Positions 1 to 9,189 of a stretch of DNA of 20,996 bases are shown here, in pieces. The position numbers and the translations under genes were made by a program. This stretch comes from a virus: positions 1 to 20,996 of IMG/VR virus record IMGVR_UViG_3300021962_000777; one strand, written 5' to 3'. The notes below the pieces were generated by a model. The model was not told the origin of the DNA. It saw only the letters and a program-made list of their open reading frames with translations, and did not search any database. Positions within the stretch are counted from its first letter, which is position 1; each line of letters opens with the position of its first letter.

Positions 1-56
1 TTACTATGGTTGGAAAATAAGATAAATAACTCTATACATTTAACGTAGGTTCAGAC
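1..56 (+). other. Leader before gp8 with possible tail of an upstream gene
   Basis: These bases precede the gp8 start. Frame 1 stays open to TAG at 46-48 and would end ...LENKINNSIHLT. Frame 2 would end ...YYGWKIR at TAA 23-25. Either could be the C-terminus of the preceding gene (gp7 or gp6 by T4 order), but too little is visible to choose. The frame-2 stop lies inside the GATAAATA box at 21-28, a compact arrangement common in phage genomes. A weak ribosome-binding site (TAGGT, 46-50) precedes the ATG at 57. Confidence 0.4.
21..28 (+). promoter_or_regulatory. Candidate T4-type late promoter (GATAAATA) before gp8
   Basis: GATAAATA matches the T4 late promoter consensus TATAAATA at 7 of 8 positions. 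It ends 28 bp before the gp8 ATG. It is part of a 19-bp sequence (13-31) that recurs exactly at 8771-8789. T4 late promoters are read by host RNA polymerase carrying the gp55 sigma factor and start about 6-7 bp downstream of the box, so transcription here would begin near 34-36. The box and spacing are seen; promoter activity is inferred. Confidence 0.5.
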
Positions 57-1484
57 ATGGCCATTGTAACTAATAAATTTCGTGTAGCAGCTGCCAGCAG
101 TTTTGCTCAAACTTTCAGCACCGACAGTATATACCTTGTAATTGGGCGGCCGCAGAGCTGGAGCGACACCAGTTATAGCACTACGTTTAGCAATCAGGCC
201 AGCGGAACGCCTGCGGACAACAATCCGCCCAATCCCTACGACAATTATCTCAATGAGTCATCGTTTTGGCGCGATGCCATGGCTGGACTGAGATTGAACA
301 ACAGCGATGTTCGGTTGGCTACTACCCGCTACAATTGGTTACCCAATACCCGATACGACATGTATCAGCACAACATCAATGCCAGCGATCCCACCGTCAA
401 CGGGGTATTTAATCTGGCAGACAGCAACATGGTTGTGTATGTCACCAGTACGGGCAATGTCTATAAGTGCTTGTTCAATGGTCGCAGCGCACTCAATACT
501 GCCGGTAGTTTTAGCACAGTGCAGCCCACCACCACGGGTGCAGCGCCGGAAGTTACGGCCGATGGCTACATTTGGAAATATCTCTACAACATTAGTTCCG
601 CAGAAGCCGATTACATTACGGCTAGCTACATTCCAGTACCAACAACGCAAAATGTGTCCACCAGCAGTGGCATTCATGTTATTTTAGTGAGTGCAGCGGG
701 AACCGGGTATAATTCATCCAACACTACTCTGACCATTTATGGCGACGGTGAAGGCGCTGCAGCCACACCAGTAATTAGTGGTTCTAGTCTCAGTACCATT
801 ACTGTGACTAATCCAGGTCGCAACTATACCTGGGCCAAAGTTATCATCAATGGTGTGGGTTCAGCAGCCAGCGCTACTGCAATTATCGCGCCTGCAGGCG
901 GACATGGCAACAATCTACGGCAAGAATGTTCAGCCTTCAATGTCATGATTGCCGGCACCATCAGCGGCTATGCCAACAACGACTTTCCGGTAAACCAGGA
1001 TTTTCGTAGTGTGGCTTTGATTAGAAACCCCCTGGTGTACAGCACTGATCAGATCACCAGCACTGGTACTGTGGCTACAGCCACCACTGGTAGAATCACC
1101 GAATCGTTGAACATGAGTGCAACGACGTCTATTACTCCAGACATTGTGCTGTCCGGAGGCAGCAGCGGTGCAGTCGGAATCGCAGTATTTGTTAGTTCTG
1201 GTACTACTCAGCTACAATATATTCAACCCGTGCCGGCAGATCGACCCAATGCTATTTTGAACAGCACCATCAACACCAGCACTGGTAAACTGCGACAATT
1301 CCAAAACGGTGAACCTGTCACTGGAGCGGGTTACAGCAACACCATAAACAGCAGCAACGGTGTAACGTTGTATGCACCAGAACTTCAGCCCTACAGCGGC
1401 GAGATGTTGTATCTGGATTATCGCCAGCCAGTAACACGGCAAGCCGGTCAGAACGAAAAACTAAACATTGTCATAAACTTCTAA
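57..1484 (+). CDS. 8: Baseplate wedge protein, T4 gp8-like
   Basis: A 475-aa homologue of T4 gp8, a baseplate wedge subunit that links the inner wedge to peripheral proteins. The match to T4 gp8 (334 aa) runs end to end: AIVTNKFR at residues 2-9, IYLVIGRPQSWS near 25-36 (T4 IFITFGRSEPWS), DGYIWKYL at 169-176 (T4 DGYVWEYL), FRSVALIRNPL at 316-326 (T4 FRQISIITNPL), and SGEMLYLDYR plus a hydrophobic INF ending near 447-475 (T4 SGEMIYMENR). It is longer than T4 gp8 because of inserts. Residues about 205-283 hold two GxGY...IxGxGxGA beta repeats, and about 345-440 hold a further beta-rich stretch. As I recall, similar Gly/Tyr repeats followed by a GGHG motif occur in cyanophage gp8. A candidate late promoter lies at 21-28, and the next gene starts 16 bp after the stop. 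Confidence 0.93.
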   Translation: MAIVTNKFRVAAASSFAQTFSTDSIYLVIGRPQSWSDTSYSTTFSNQASGTPADNNPPNPYDNYLNESSFWRDAMAGLRLNNSDVRLATTRYNWLPNTRYDMYQHNINASDPTVNGVFNLADSNMVVYVTSTGNVYKCLFNGRSALNTAGSFSTVQPTTTGAAPEVTADGYIWKYLYNISSAEADYITASYIPVPTTQNVSTSSGIHVILVSAAGTGYNSSNTTLTIYGDGEGAAATPVISGSSLSTITVTNPGRNYTWAKVIINGVGSAASATAIIAPAGGHGNNLRQECSAFNVMIAGTISGYANNDFPVNQDFRSVALIRNPLVYSTDQITSTGTVATATTGRITESLNMSATTSITPDIVLSGGSSGAVGIAVFVSSGTTQLQYIQPVPADRPNAILNSTINTSTGKLRQFQNGEPVTGAGYSNTINSSNGVTLYAPELQPYSGEMLYLDYRQPVTRQAGQNEKLNIVINF

Positions 1485-1500
1485 GGCATCAAGGATAACC

Positions 1501-4500
1501 ATGGATTTCAATCAATCGCCATATTTTGATGATTTTGACGAACTAAAACAGTTCTATCGTGTGCTGTTTCGTCCCGGTGTGGCCGTACAGGCCCGAGAGA
1601 TGAATCAACTGCAGACTATACTGCAGGATCAAATCACTAAATTTGGTAATCACGTATTTAAAGAAGGCAGCGTGGTGATTCCAGGTCAAGTAACCTATCA
1701 TCCTCGAGCTCGTTACATCAAACTGGGCAGCAGCAATTTGGGAGTACAGGAGCTTAGCTATCTCGAAGGCAAGGAAATTTCTGCAGAAACAGATGGTACT
1801 GGTCTGCGAGCCTTTGTAGTCAAAGCCATACCCAGCAATGGCATTGATCCTGATACTTTGATTGTGACTTACAACAGTGGAAATCAACAAGTCAGCGGTG
1901 GATCCAATCAAATCACTGGATTTAAATTTTTAGCCGATCAGATTCTCTATGTTGTCGACGAACCCGCACTCAACATCATTGTCAGCGCTGCCACCAGTGC
2001 AGTCACTGATGATTATACTGCAGTAGCTGCCATCCAAGAAGGTGTGTATTATCTTGCTGGTTGTTTTGTCAGCGTACCAGCAGCATCTGCGATTGTGGAA
2101 AAATATGTAACCGACCCCACTACTATTTCCGCCAAGGTCGGCATCAAATACACCGAAGTAATTGTCACTGAAAGTGAAGACAATACTTTGACCGACAATG
2201 CCTCGGGCAGTCTTAACTATGCCGCTCCTGGCGCGCATCGTTATAAAATTTCCACAGAATTCATAACTTTGCCCTTGGAAGAAAGCCCACCGGGTTTTGT
2301 TGAACTGGTGCGCATTCTTGACGGCGTTGTATTAAAAATTCAAAACCGTGCGTTGTACAATGTGTTGGAAGATACCTTGGCGCGGCGTACCTACGACGAA
2401 AGCGGCAACTACGTTGTCAACGATTTTAAATTTGATGTGCGCGAAGCGCGTAAAAACGATCGCGGATCATGGAAAGCCAGTGCCTATTATGCCGTAGGTG
2501 ACTATGTTGAAGCCAGCACGGCAGGACGTTTTTATGAATGTATTCGCAGCGGCACCAGCGGTGGTACTGAACCCGGAGCGTTTGCCAGTTACGATCAATC
2601 GTCCAGTGTGACTGATGGTGCTGGTACGGGTCCAATCTGGAGATTTAACACCAATCCAGTAAACAATCGTGGACTCTACGATCCAGGTTCCACCAATGCC
2701 AATATTCAGGCTCTGGCCAATTCAAGCAACGTAGTGTTGTCATTCGGGCCCGGCAAGGCATACGTCAAGGGCTATGAAATCGACAATCAGGTCAATAGTT
2801 TTTTGACCTTGCCCAAGTCCCGCACTACGGCCAGCAGCAACAACGTAACTCTGCAGACTCCCGAAGGCAACTACATCTATGTGGATCGTACTCGTACCTA
2901 CGGCGTGCCCAACACCAAGCTCGGCGGTTTGGTGTATTTGTTTGATCGTCCTATCTTCGATCCCGCCAATCAATTCAAGTTTGGTTATGGTCGACGTGTG
3001 GGTCAGGGTCGCATTAAATTTGTGGACTATGATGCCAGCGGCGGACTGAAACTTGGTTTGTTTGATCTTCGCATGGATCCGGGTCGGGTATTTGATCGCG
3101 ATGTAGACAGTGTGATACAGTTTGACACCAGTGTCAGCATCATCAACCGAGCCTACAATCTCAGCGGCGGTGTGAAATATGTCGGCGGAGTTCTGGGCGG
3201 CAGCAATGTATTATGTCAGCTAAGCGGTGGTGTGAATCACAGCGGTGGTGCCACAGCGGGCGCCAGCATACCTGCTGGAACCGCATTTACAGTCACCAGC
3301 GGTACAGTGGGCGCCAATGCTAATTTTTCTGAATTTCGTATTGGTGATGTCATTACTTTTGGTTCAACTGCAAATGCAAATCGATATACTGTGCAGGCCA
3401 TCAACAGCATAACATCAATAACTGTTATAGGCAGCAGTGTGGTGTCAATGTTGGCTACAGCAACTTCAATATTTGTCAGTGTACCGGCTCAGTCAGTAAT
3501 TGGTGTGGGTATTCCCGGCACAGTGCAGACCAAATTTTTAAGCGAAACTCGCATCGGCGATACCGTGCGCGTTGGTGTGCATGCCACCGGCACAGTAACG
3601 CAGATCCTAAGCGACACTCGCATGTTGATCACCAGTGTAATTACAACCGCATCCATTGGTGTGGTTGGTGTGGGTACCGCCAACAGCATTGTGCTTGGCA
3701 GTGGTCTTCTACAGCCCGATATTTTGTATCAAGGTCAAGTGGCGCAGTTCGCCACTGAAGTTTATGCAAATTATGCGCTGGGTATCAACAGCAAACGTCT
3801 CAGTGGATTGTTCACCATCACTGACTTTACTGGCAATGCTACTACGGTGCCGGCACACGCTGCCATCAGACTTACTGGCACTACTGATGCTCGACTGAGT
3901 TTAGAAGCTCGAGCCGGTGATTTGATTAGCATCAATGATCAACGCATGATATTGACCTACATCAGCAGCAACAACGTAGGATTCGCTATTCGGCCGGACA
4001 GCACAACTCTGGGCAGCACTACTGCGCAGTTTCCAATTATTCGCATCAACAACAGCATCATTGATCCTGACAACGATAGTTTGATTTATCGAGTGGCAGA
4101 TGTTGTACAGAGCATGCGCAACAATGTCTATCAAGTATACACTACGTATCAATTTCAGGCTGTCAGTGCCACAAATTCGTTTTCGTTTACTTTGACTTCT
4201 GCATTAAGTGGAAATCAACAGGATACCTTGGCCACCAACGATCCCAGTTATTTTATATTGGCGCGGCGCGATGTGTCTGCTCTGACCAACCCACTGCGAG
4301 TAGTCAGTGTTGTACAGTCCGGCGGCGGTTTAGTTACTGTGACACTGTCTGACAATTTGGTAAGTGGGGGTAATTATACTTTGTCGTATCCAGTGTCGCG
4401 CAATGCCAGCGATACCAATGCTGAATTGGCTGGTGGACGTCGCACAAAAACTTTGTTGGTGGATTCTACTACTACATACCTAACAAGTTCTACCGCACAA

Positions 4501-7500
4501 CAATCCACACTGACATTGAACAACACAGACGTATATTGTCTCAATAAAGTATTGATGTACAGTTCTTTTGTGGCATCCTGGCCGGCTGCCTATACAGCGG
4601 CTGATGTGCAGGACATCACTGAAAATTATACGTTTGACAATGGTCAACGATCAGCGTATTATGATTATGCATCATTGAAATTAAAACCTGGACGACCAGT
4701 ACCTACGGGCAGCGTGCGAGTATTCTATGATTATTTTAGTCACAGTGCAGGCGATTATTTTGCCTACAACAGCTATGACAACGACTATGTGCCCTATGAA
4801 AAAGCGCCAACCTTCAATGGCGTTAATTTAAAAGATTGTTTGGATTTCCGTCCCAGCATAGATTCTGGAGATTTTGAACCTCCGCGATTTGGTACTGGTT
4901 TCTTGACCAACATCACATATTTTCTGGGACGCAAAGATAAGGTCCTGCTGGATCAAAATGGCACGTTCTATACTGTGGCATCCGCTAGTTCACTCAACCC
5001 AGCCACACCAGAGTACAGCAACGAAAATTGTGTGCAATTGTATGATCTTACTTTGACGCCCTACACCAGTGTGGCAGGTTGGCCCAGCATTTCTACTAAA
5101 AAAATTGATAATCGACGATACACCATGAAGGACATCGGCGGTATTGACAAACGATTGGAAAATTTAGAAATAACCACTGCCCTGAGTTTGTTGGAAACCA
5201 ATGCCAGCAGTCTGCAGATTCGCGACAACAACGATCCAACTTTGGAACGATACAAAACTGGTTTCTTTGTGGACAATTTTGGTGATACCAGCAACGCAGA
5301 TTTCCAAAGCGGATCAAGATTCAGCGTAGATTTTCAAAATCAAGTTTTATATCCACACATTACTGATGATGGGTTCATACTGCGTGAAAAAATAAGCGCG
5401 ATTTCTCCGACATCAACTGTGGGCGAAATGCCGGCAATTGATGGTGTGCGCACCGGGTCTGGTGCTCGATATCGCGTAACCGGTGATTTATTGACTTTGG
5501 ATTATAGCACTGCGGTAGTGGTGCAACAGCCATTGGCTACAACTTCTATATCGGTAACGCCGTTTTTAAAATTGTTGTTCCAACAAACCATCGACATCAA
5601 TCCAGACAGTGACATCTATGTCAACCCAGTCACCATCAACAACATTGTCAGTGAAAATACTGCCATTACACAACAACAAGCCATTAATAACCTCCGAAAC
5701 AGTGGTGATGCGCGTCCATATAATATCAGTGAAACCATAGTAAATACGCTGTTAAAAAGTGAAACAATCAGCGAATTAATTCCGTTCTGCCGAGCCAACA
5801 CCATTGTATTTAAAATGAAGGGTATGAAACCTCGAGCCGAACACTATGTGTTTTTTGACGATTTTGATGTCGGAGATTATTGCCAAGGCGCAATTAAAAT
5901 GACCTTTACTGCGCTGGAAAATTTGGATGTCAACACCAGTCGTCCCAATGCCGGTACTGCCGGCGAATGGGGCGGATATGCTCGGTGGCGGAGCAATGCA
6001 GAAAGCTACACTGTTGATAAATCGCGTCGCACGCATTATCCTACAGACTACGACGATCGCATGCCCAGTGCTAGTTTCCGTGATAAAAATTGCAAGGCTT
6101 TGAGCCGCGGCGCAGTAGTGTTGATGTATGAGACTGTGCTTGATAAAATAGTTGAAGTTGGCAGCGGTGTGGTTGTGCATCAAGAAGGTGCCACAGCGTA
6201 CATTGTCAATGGTCGAGGTAAACTCAGTGCTAAATTTATTCGAGCCAATGCCAGTTCCAACAATGGTGCGGGCTACAATTACAGCGGCGCCACTTTCCGA
6301 GTAGGTGTGAGTACTGACAATCTGCGCACTTTGAGCAACCCAACCACAGTCACACCAAACAATGTCTGCACTGACAGCACCGCCGGCACTTTCTTCAGTG
6401 ATGATAAAGGTACCTTGATCATATTGATGGATTTGCCAGATCAAGACGGCGCGCGGTTTATCACTGGTCGAAAACCCATTGTGATTGTGGACGATGCCAC
6501 CAATACTGCAGACAACTGGGATAGTCGAGCCACTGGAACATATACGGTGGAAGGATTTACTGTTACAACCACCAACAGTTTCCATTCCACCAAGACCTTC
6601 CGAGCCGTGCCCTATGATCCTGTGGCACAGAGTTTCAAATTGCCGGACACATTTAGCAGTGGTGCATTTATCACTGACATCGACATTTATTTTGCACAAA
6701 AACCCGTTGCCGAGCGTGCGCCAATTCGATTAGAAATTCGCCCCTGTGATTTAACTGGTCGACCCAGCGGTTCTGACATTGTACCGGGTTCAGTGGTCAC
6801 CAAATATCCTGATGAAATTACTGTGGATAATTCAGCGCGCGTTGCCACAAAATTCACCTTTGAAATACCAGTGTATTTACTGCCAGATCAATATTATGCT
6901 TTTTGTTTAAAATCCGACAGCGTATATTATAAGGTTTGGATCGCCACCCTAGGTGGATTTGACATCAACGATCCCAACAAGATGCATAACTTTCAGACTT
7001 TGTTTGGTAGTTTATTTAAATCTCAGGATGGTGCAGTATGGACTGAAGATCAGTTCAGTGATATTAAATTTACCCTGAACCGCGCAGTATTCAATGCCGG
7101 CACACAAGGTACAGCCTATGTGGTTAACGAACCCATGCCTGGACAAAGTTTGGTCACAGATCCATTCTTGTTCACGCATAGCAGCACCTTGGTGCGAGTA
7201 TCTCATCCTAACCATGGCCTGCGCAACGGCGATTACATACGATTTGGCAGCGAATATTGGAGACAACAATATGAAACTGCAATTTCTTTAAACACCACTG
7301 TAACGTTCCCTGGTGTTAACATAGAAGTCGCCAAAATTTTTGGTAATACGTTGGAACGTGATCAAGTATACTACGACGACACAGTAGCTAGATTCCAGGT
7401 CAGTGAAGTAACACTGAACAGCTATGTTATTGACCTGGCAGATACGGTGGCAGATTTGGGCGTGGGTTCTGTAACAATACCACCGCAACGATCTTCTGGA

Positions 7501-8628
7501 GGCAATGATGTCATTGGATATGGAAATCTGCAATATCATGTGGCAGTGCCGGGCGCCAAGGTCATGAATTTCCAAGAAACATCATTGTCATTTGATGTCG
7601 ATACTGTGAAAGGTATAACCTATGATTATGATTCAAGTAGCACAGACTACAGCGTAAAAAACGATGGTGGCAACATCAACGTTGGCAAGGTGTTTGACGA
7701 ACCTAAAGTCATACTGAGCTCAATCAATGAATCTTTGAAACACCCCGCATCGCGTACCTACACCAACGGAGAAACTTGGCAGCATAGCTATGTTGGTAAG
7801 TTTACACTGGACTCCACGTCGGATCATGTAAGCCCAGTTATTGATTTAAGCACCCTGTATGTGCGCACCATCACCCATAATATCAACAATCCCACAGCAA
7901 GCTCACGGCTGTACAACAATGGTTCGGTGTTGCCTGCATTGAATTCTAGTTCTGCACCAGTATTAATTAAACAGGTTGTAACTGCCAATAATACTACAAT
8001 TAGTTTCGATTCCGGCACCAGCAGTATGTCGTCCACTGCCGGTACATTCAGTGCTTTGGTGCCGGGCAGTTACATTGTAACTACCGGAGATGTAGTCAAT
8101 GGCTACAACATGAACAGCAGCACTGGTTTCTTGGTTACTGGTGTGAGTGCCGATGGCAGCACAGCCTTCCTCAGTGGCAATGTCATCAACGTTCAATCCG
8201 GATTCAACATCACTGTGACTCAGTTGGCCAATTATGTAGATGAAATTGGTGCAAGTTTTGGTTCCATCCAAAATAAATATTGCAGCAAAAAAATTAATCT
8301 CACCAATCCAGCCAGTCAGCTCAAGCTGATTTTCCAGGCTTCGGTGCCACATGAAGCCGATTTTGACATATATTATAAAACCGGACCAGCAACCGCGGAC
8401 TTTACTCTGCGGCCCTGGACTCAGTTCCAACCATTGCCCACCATTAACAAGACCACCAAGCGTGATGATTTCACGGAATTCACCATTGACATCACTGACT
8501 TTGATGCATTGGGCAATCCCAAGGATCTTCCGACATTTACTGCGTTTCAGCTTAAAATAGTGATGCGCAGCACCAATGGTGCTAGGGTATCGCAGTTTAA
8601 AAATCTGCGAGTAATTGCTCATGCGTAG
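1501..8628 (+). CDS. Giant DUF4815-type baseplate/tail structural protein (2375 aa)
   Basis: The N-terminus (FDELKQFYRVLFRPG, REMNQLQTILQDQI, GNHVFKEGSVV) is the signature of DUF4815 proteins, which are virion structural proteins of T4-like aquatic phages. The family motif GPGKAYVKGYEI lies near residues 417-428. A carbohydrate-binding-like module (residues about 321-382) interrupts the domain before that motif. Residues about 580-830 hold repeated RxGDxI beta units. The central region carries YTMKDIGGIDKRLENLE (about 1205-1221) and GFFVDNFGDT, and later the FKMKGMKPRAEHYVFFDDFDV block (about 1436-1458), all conserved in cyanophage structural proteins from memory. The C-terminal third is beta-rich with no family I can name. 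It has no signal peptide or membrane segment. AAGGA lies at 1491-1495, 5 bp before the ATG. Its place directly after gp8 suggests a peripheral baseplate or fibre-base role. It is unusually long, and the 3' end overlaps the next gene by 8 bp. Confidence 0.87.
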   Translation: MDFNQSPYFDDFDELKQFYRVLFRPGVAVQAREMNQLQTILQDQITKFGNHVFKEGSVVIPGQVTYHPRARYIKLGSSNLGVQELSYLEGKEISAETDGTGLRAFVVKAIPSNGIDPDTLIVTYNSGNQQVSGGSNQITGFKFLADQILYVVDEPALNIIVSAATSAVTDDYTAVAAIQEGVYYLAGCFVSVPAASAIVEKYVTDPTTISAKVGIKYTEVIVTESEDNTLTDNASGSLNYAAPGAHRYKISTEFITLPLEESPPGFVELVRILDGVVLKIQNRALYNVLEDTLARRTYDESGNYVVNDFKFDVREARKNDRGSWKASAYYAVGDYVEASTAGRFYECIRSGTSGGTEPGAFASYDQSSSVTDGAGTGPIWRFNTNPVNNRGLYDPGSTNANIQALANSSNVVLSFGPGKAYVKGYEIDNQVNSFLTLPKSRTTASSNNVTLQTPEGNYIYVDRTRTYGVPNTKLGGLVYLFDRPIFDPANQFKFGYGRRVGQGRIKFVDYDASGGLKLGLFDLRMDPGRVFDRDVDSVIQFDTSVSIINRAYNLSGGVKYVGGVLGGSNVLCQLSGGVNHSGGATAGASIPAGTAFTVTSGTVGANANFSEFRIGDVITFGSTANANRYTVQAINSITSITVIGSSVVSMLATATSIFVSVPAQSVIGVGIPGTVQTKFLSETRIGDTVRVGVHATGTVTQILSDTRMLITSVITTASIGVVGVGTANSIVLGSGLLQPDILYQGQVAQFATEVYANYALGINSKRLSGLFTITDFTGNATTVPAHAAIRLTGTTDARLSLEARAGDLISINDQRMILTYISSNNVGFAIRPDSTTLGSTTAQFPIIRINNSIIDPDNDSLIYRVADVVQSMRNNVYQVYTTYQFQAVSATNSFSFTLTSALSGNQQDTLATNDPSYFILARRDVSALTNPLRVVSVVQSGGGLVTVTLSDNLVSGGNYTLSYPVSRNASDTNAELAGGRRTKTLLVDSTTTYLTSSTAQQSTLTLNNTDVYCLNKVLMYSSFVASWPAAYTAADVQDITENYTFDNGQRSAYYDYASLKLKPGRPVPTGSVRVFYDYFSHSAGDYFAYNSYDNDYVPYEKAPTFNGVNLKDCLDFRPSIDSGDFEPPRFGTGFLTNITYFLGRKDKVLLDQNGTFYTVASASSLNPATPEYSNENCVQLYDLTLTPYTSVAGWPSISTKKIDNRRYTMKDIGGIDKRLENLEITTALSLLETNASSLQIRDNNDPTLERYKTGFFVDNFGDTSNADFQSGSRFSVDFQNQVLYPHITDDGFILREKISAISPTSTVGEMPAIDGVRTGSGARYRVTGDLLTLDYSTAVVVQQPLATTSISVTPFLKLLFQQTIDINPDSDIYVNPVTINNIVSENTAITQQQAINNLRNSGDARPYNISETIVNTLLKSETISELIPFCRANTIVFKMKGMKPRAEHYVFFDDFDVGDYCQGAIKMTFTALENLDVNTSRPNAGTAGEWGGYARWRSNAESYTVDKSRRTHYPTDYDDRMPSASFRDKNCKALSRGAVVLMYETVLDKIVEVGSGVVVHQEGATAYIVNGRGKLSAKFIRANASSNNGAGYNYSGATFRVGVSTDNLRTLSNPTTVTPNNVCTDSTAGTFFSDDKGTLIILMDLPDQDGARFITGRKPIVIVDDATNTADNWDSRATGTYTVEGFTVTTTNSFHSTKTFRAVPYDPVAQSFKLPDTFSSGAFITDIDIYFAQKPVAERAPIRLEIRPCDLTGRPSGSDIVPGSVVTKYPDEITVDNSARVATKFTFEIPVYLLPDQYYAFCLKSDSVYYKVWIATLGGFDINDPNKMHNFQTLFGSLFKSQDGAVWTEDQFSDIKFTLNRAVFNAGTQGTAYVVNEPMPGQSLVTDPFLFTHSSTLVRVSHPNHGLRNGDYIRFGSEYWRQQYETAISLNTTVTFPGVNIEVAKIFGNTLERDQVYYDDTVARFQVSEVTLNSYVIDLADTVADLGVGSVTIPPQRSSGGNDVIGYGNLQYHVAVPGAKVMNFQETSLSFDVDTVKGITYDYDSSSTDYSVKNDGGNINVGKVFDEPKVILSSINESLKHPASRTYTNGETWQHSYVGKFTLDSTSDHVSPVIDLSTLYVRTITHNINNPTASSRLYNNGSVLPALNSSSAPVLIKQVVTANNTTISFDSGTSSMSSTAGTFSALVPGSYIVTTGDVVNGYNMNSSTGFLVTGVSADGSTAFLSGNVINVQSGFNITVTQLANYVDEIGASFGSIQNKYCSKKINLTNPASQLKLIFQASVPHEADFDIYYKTGPATADFTLRPWTQFQPLPTINKTTKRDDFTEFTIDITDFDALGNPKDLPTFTAFQLKIVMRSTNGARVSQFKNLRVIAHA
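2464..2646 (+). other. Carbohydrate-binding-like module inside the DUF4815 protein
   Basis: Residues about 321-382 read as W-x-A-x-Y-x-VGDYV, then a Gly-Arg-Phe-Tyr-Glu-Cys segment, then GTSGGTEP, a VTDG motif and GPIW. This W..Y..GD.V / Y.C / GTSG..EP / DG..W layout is the pattern of small chitin-binding-type (CBM5/12-like) modules often embedded in phage tail proteins. It lies between conserved DUF4815 segments, so it is an insertion. Sugar binding is inferred from the aromatic layout only. Confidence 0.6.
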
Positions 8629-8863
8629 TTTGATAAAAGTCGAGGATCACGAACATCTGCGTCGTGATTCTCGCACCAACGCCATTGTGGACATCAACAG
8701 TGAGGCCTACAACAATTATTTACAGTCCAAAAGCCGTCGACAGCAGCAACACCAACGGTTAGACGATCTAGAAAATAAGATAAATAACTTCGAGACCGAT
8801 CTATCGGAAATAAAGCATCTGTTGCAACAACTGCTGGGACAACAACATGGCCATAACAATTAA
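8621..8863 (+). CDS. Small coiled-coil virion-associated protein
   Basis: An 80-aa protein beginning MRSLIKVEDHEHL. I chose ATG 8621, which overlaps the previous stop (ATGCGTAG), over a TTG at 8615 because ATG starts with short overlaps are the rule here and the conserved-looking sequence begins at this Met. Residues about 1-40 are charged (RRDSRTNAIVD, NNYLQSK). The C-terminal half is a clear coiled coil: from residue about 47, hydrophobics L-L-I-F-L-I-L-L fall at alternating 3/4 spacing over nearly four heptads. Similar small proteins lie next to DUF4815 genes in T4-like cyanophages, from memory. An oligomeric connector or fibre chaperone is plausible but not shown. The coding sequence contains the 19-bp promoter-like repeat at 8771-8789. 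Confidence 0.78.
   Translation: MRSLIKVEDHEHLRRDSRTNAIVDINSEAYNNYLQSKSRRQQQHQRLDDLENKINNFETDLSEIKHLLQQLLGQQHGHNN
8779..8786 (+). promoter_or_regulatory. Candidate late promoter (GATAAATA) inside the coiled-coil gene
   Basis: GATAAATA lies within the coiled-coil CDS, 60 bp before the ATG of the next gene at 8847. The flanking 19 bp (8771-8789) are identical to the sequence around the box before gp8. It would drive the small beta protein and the 2252-aa gene. The sequence identity is seen; function is inferred. Confidence 0.42.
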
Positions 8864-9185
8864 TTTAAGCGTTGATCAGGGCGCGGATTTCGAAGCCACC
8901 GTAAAACTTTATAGCAGCAACACCGACGCATTGAATCTATCGGGATATGGATTCAGTGGTCAGATTCGCCGAAGCTATGAATCGCAGAGCACATCGGCTG
9001 CATTCACCATTACATCACCCAATCCCACCAATGGCGAATTAACATTGAGTCTAGCCGACACAACTACCGCGCAGTTGCGCGCTGGGAGGTATGTGTATGA
9101 CATCGTAATTACCGACACTTCTACGGGCGTAAAAACTCGAGCAGCCGAAGGTATTGTGAGTGTCATGCCTGGCGTAACAAGGTAG
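8847..9185 (+). CDS. Small beta-rich protein resembling a BppU N-terminal domain
   Basis: A 112-aa protein starting MAITINLSVDQGADFEATV. The pattern is DQGADFE, LNLSGYGFSGQIRRSY, GELTLSLADTTTAQLRAGRYVYDIVI and a C-terminal EGIVSV. This matches the small immunoglobulin-like domain found at the N-terminus of siphophage baseplate upper proteins, and as stand-alone genes in T4-like cyanophages. In BppU that domain anchors receptor-binding proteins to the baseplate, so an adaptor for the following giant fibre protein is a reasonable inference. The start overlaps the previous CDS by 17 bp. The upstream RBS is weak, so translation is probably coupled. The stop is 4 bp before the next start. Confidence 0.75.
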   Translation: MAITINLSVDQGADFEATVKLYSSNTDALNLSGYGFSGQIRRSYESQSTSAAFTITSPNPTNGELTLSLADTTTAQLRAGRYVYDIVITDTSTGVKTRAAEGIVSVMPGVTR

Positions 9186-9189
9186 CACT

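Noticed and set aside
307-687. 126-codon + strand frame inside gp8
   Set aside because: It overlaps the gp8 segment that aligns with T4 gp8; an out-of-frame shadow.
1485-1500. Possible terminators between genes (also 15949-15966, 16519-16533 and 20064-20072)
   Set aside because: The gaps are under 20 bp and contain no GC-rich hairpin with a T-run.
5776-6699. 307-codon open frame on the minus strand
   Set aside because: It is antisense to the conserved FKMKGMKPRAEHYVFF region of the DUF4815 gene. Its product is Cys/His/Ile-rich without any recognisable domain, as expected of a shadow frame.
8615-8620. TTG start giving two extra residues to the coiled-coil protein
   Set aside because: The ATG at 8621 gives the usual short stop/start overlap, and nothing favours TTG.
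7963-8622. 219-codon open frame on the minus strand
   Set aside because: It lies entirely opposite the 3' end of the DUF4815 gene, has no RBS context that stands out and shows no family resemblance.
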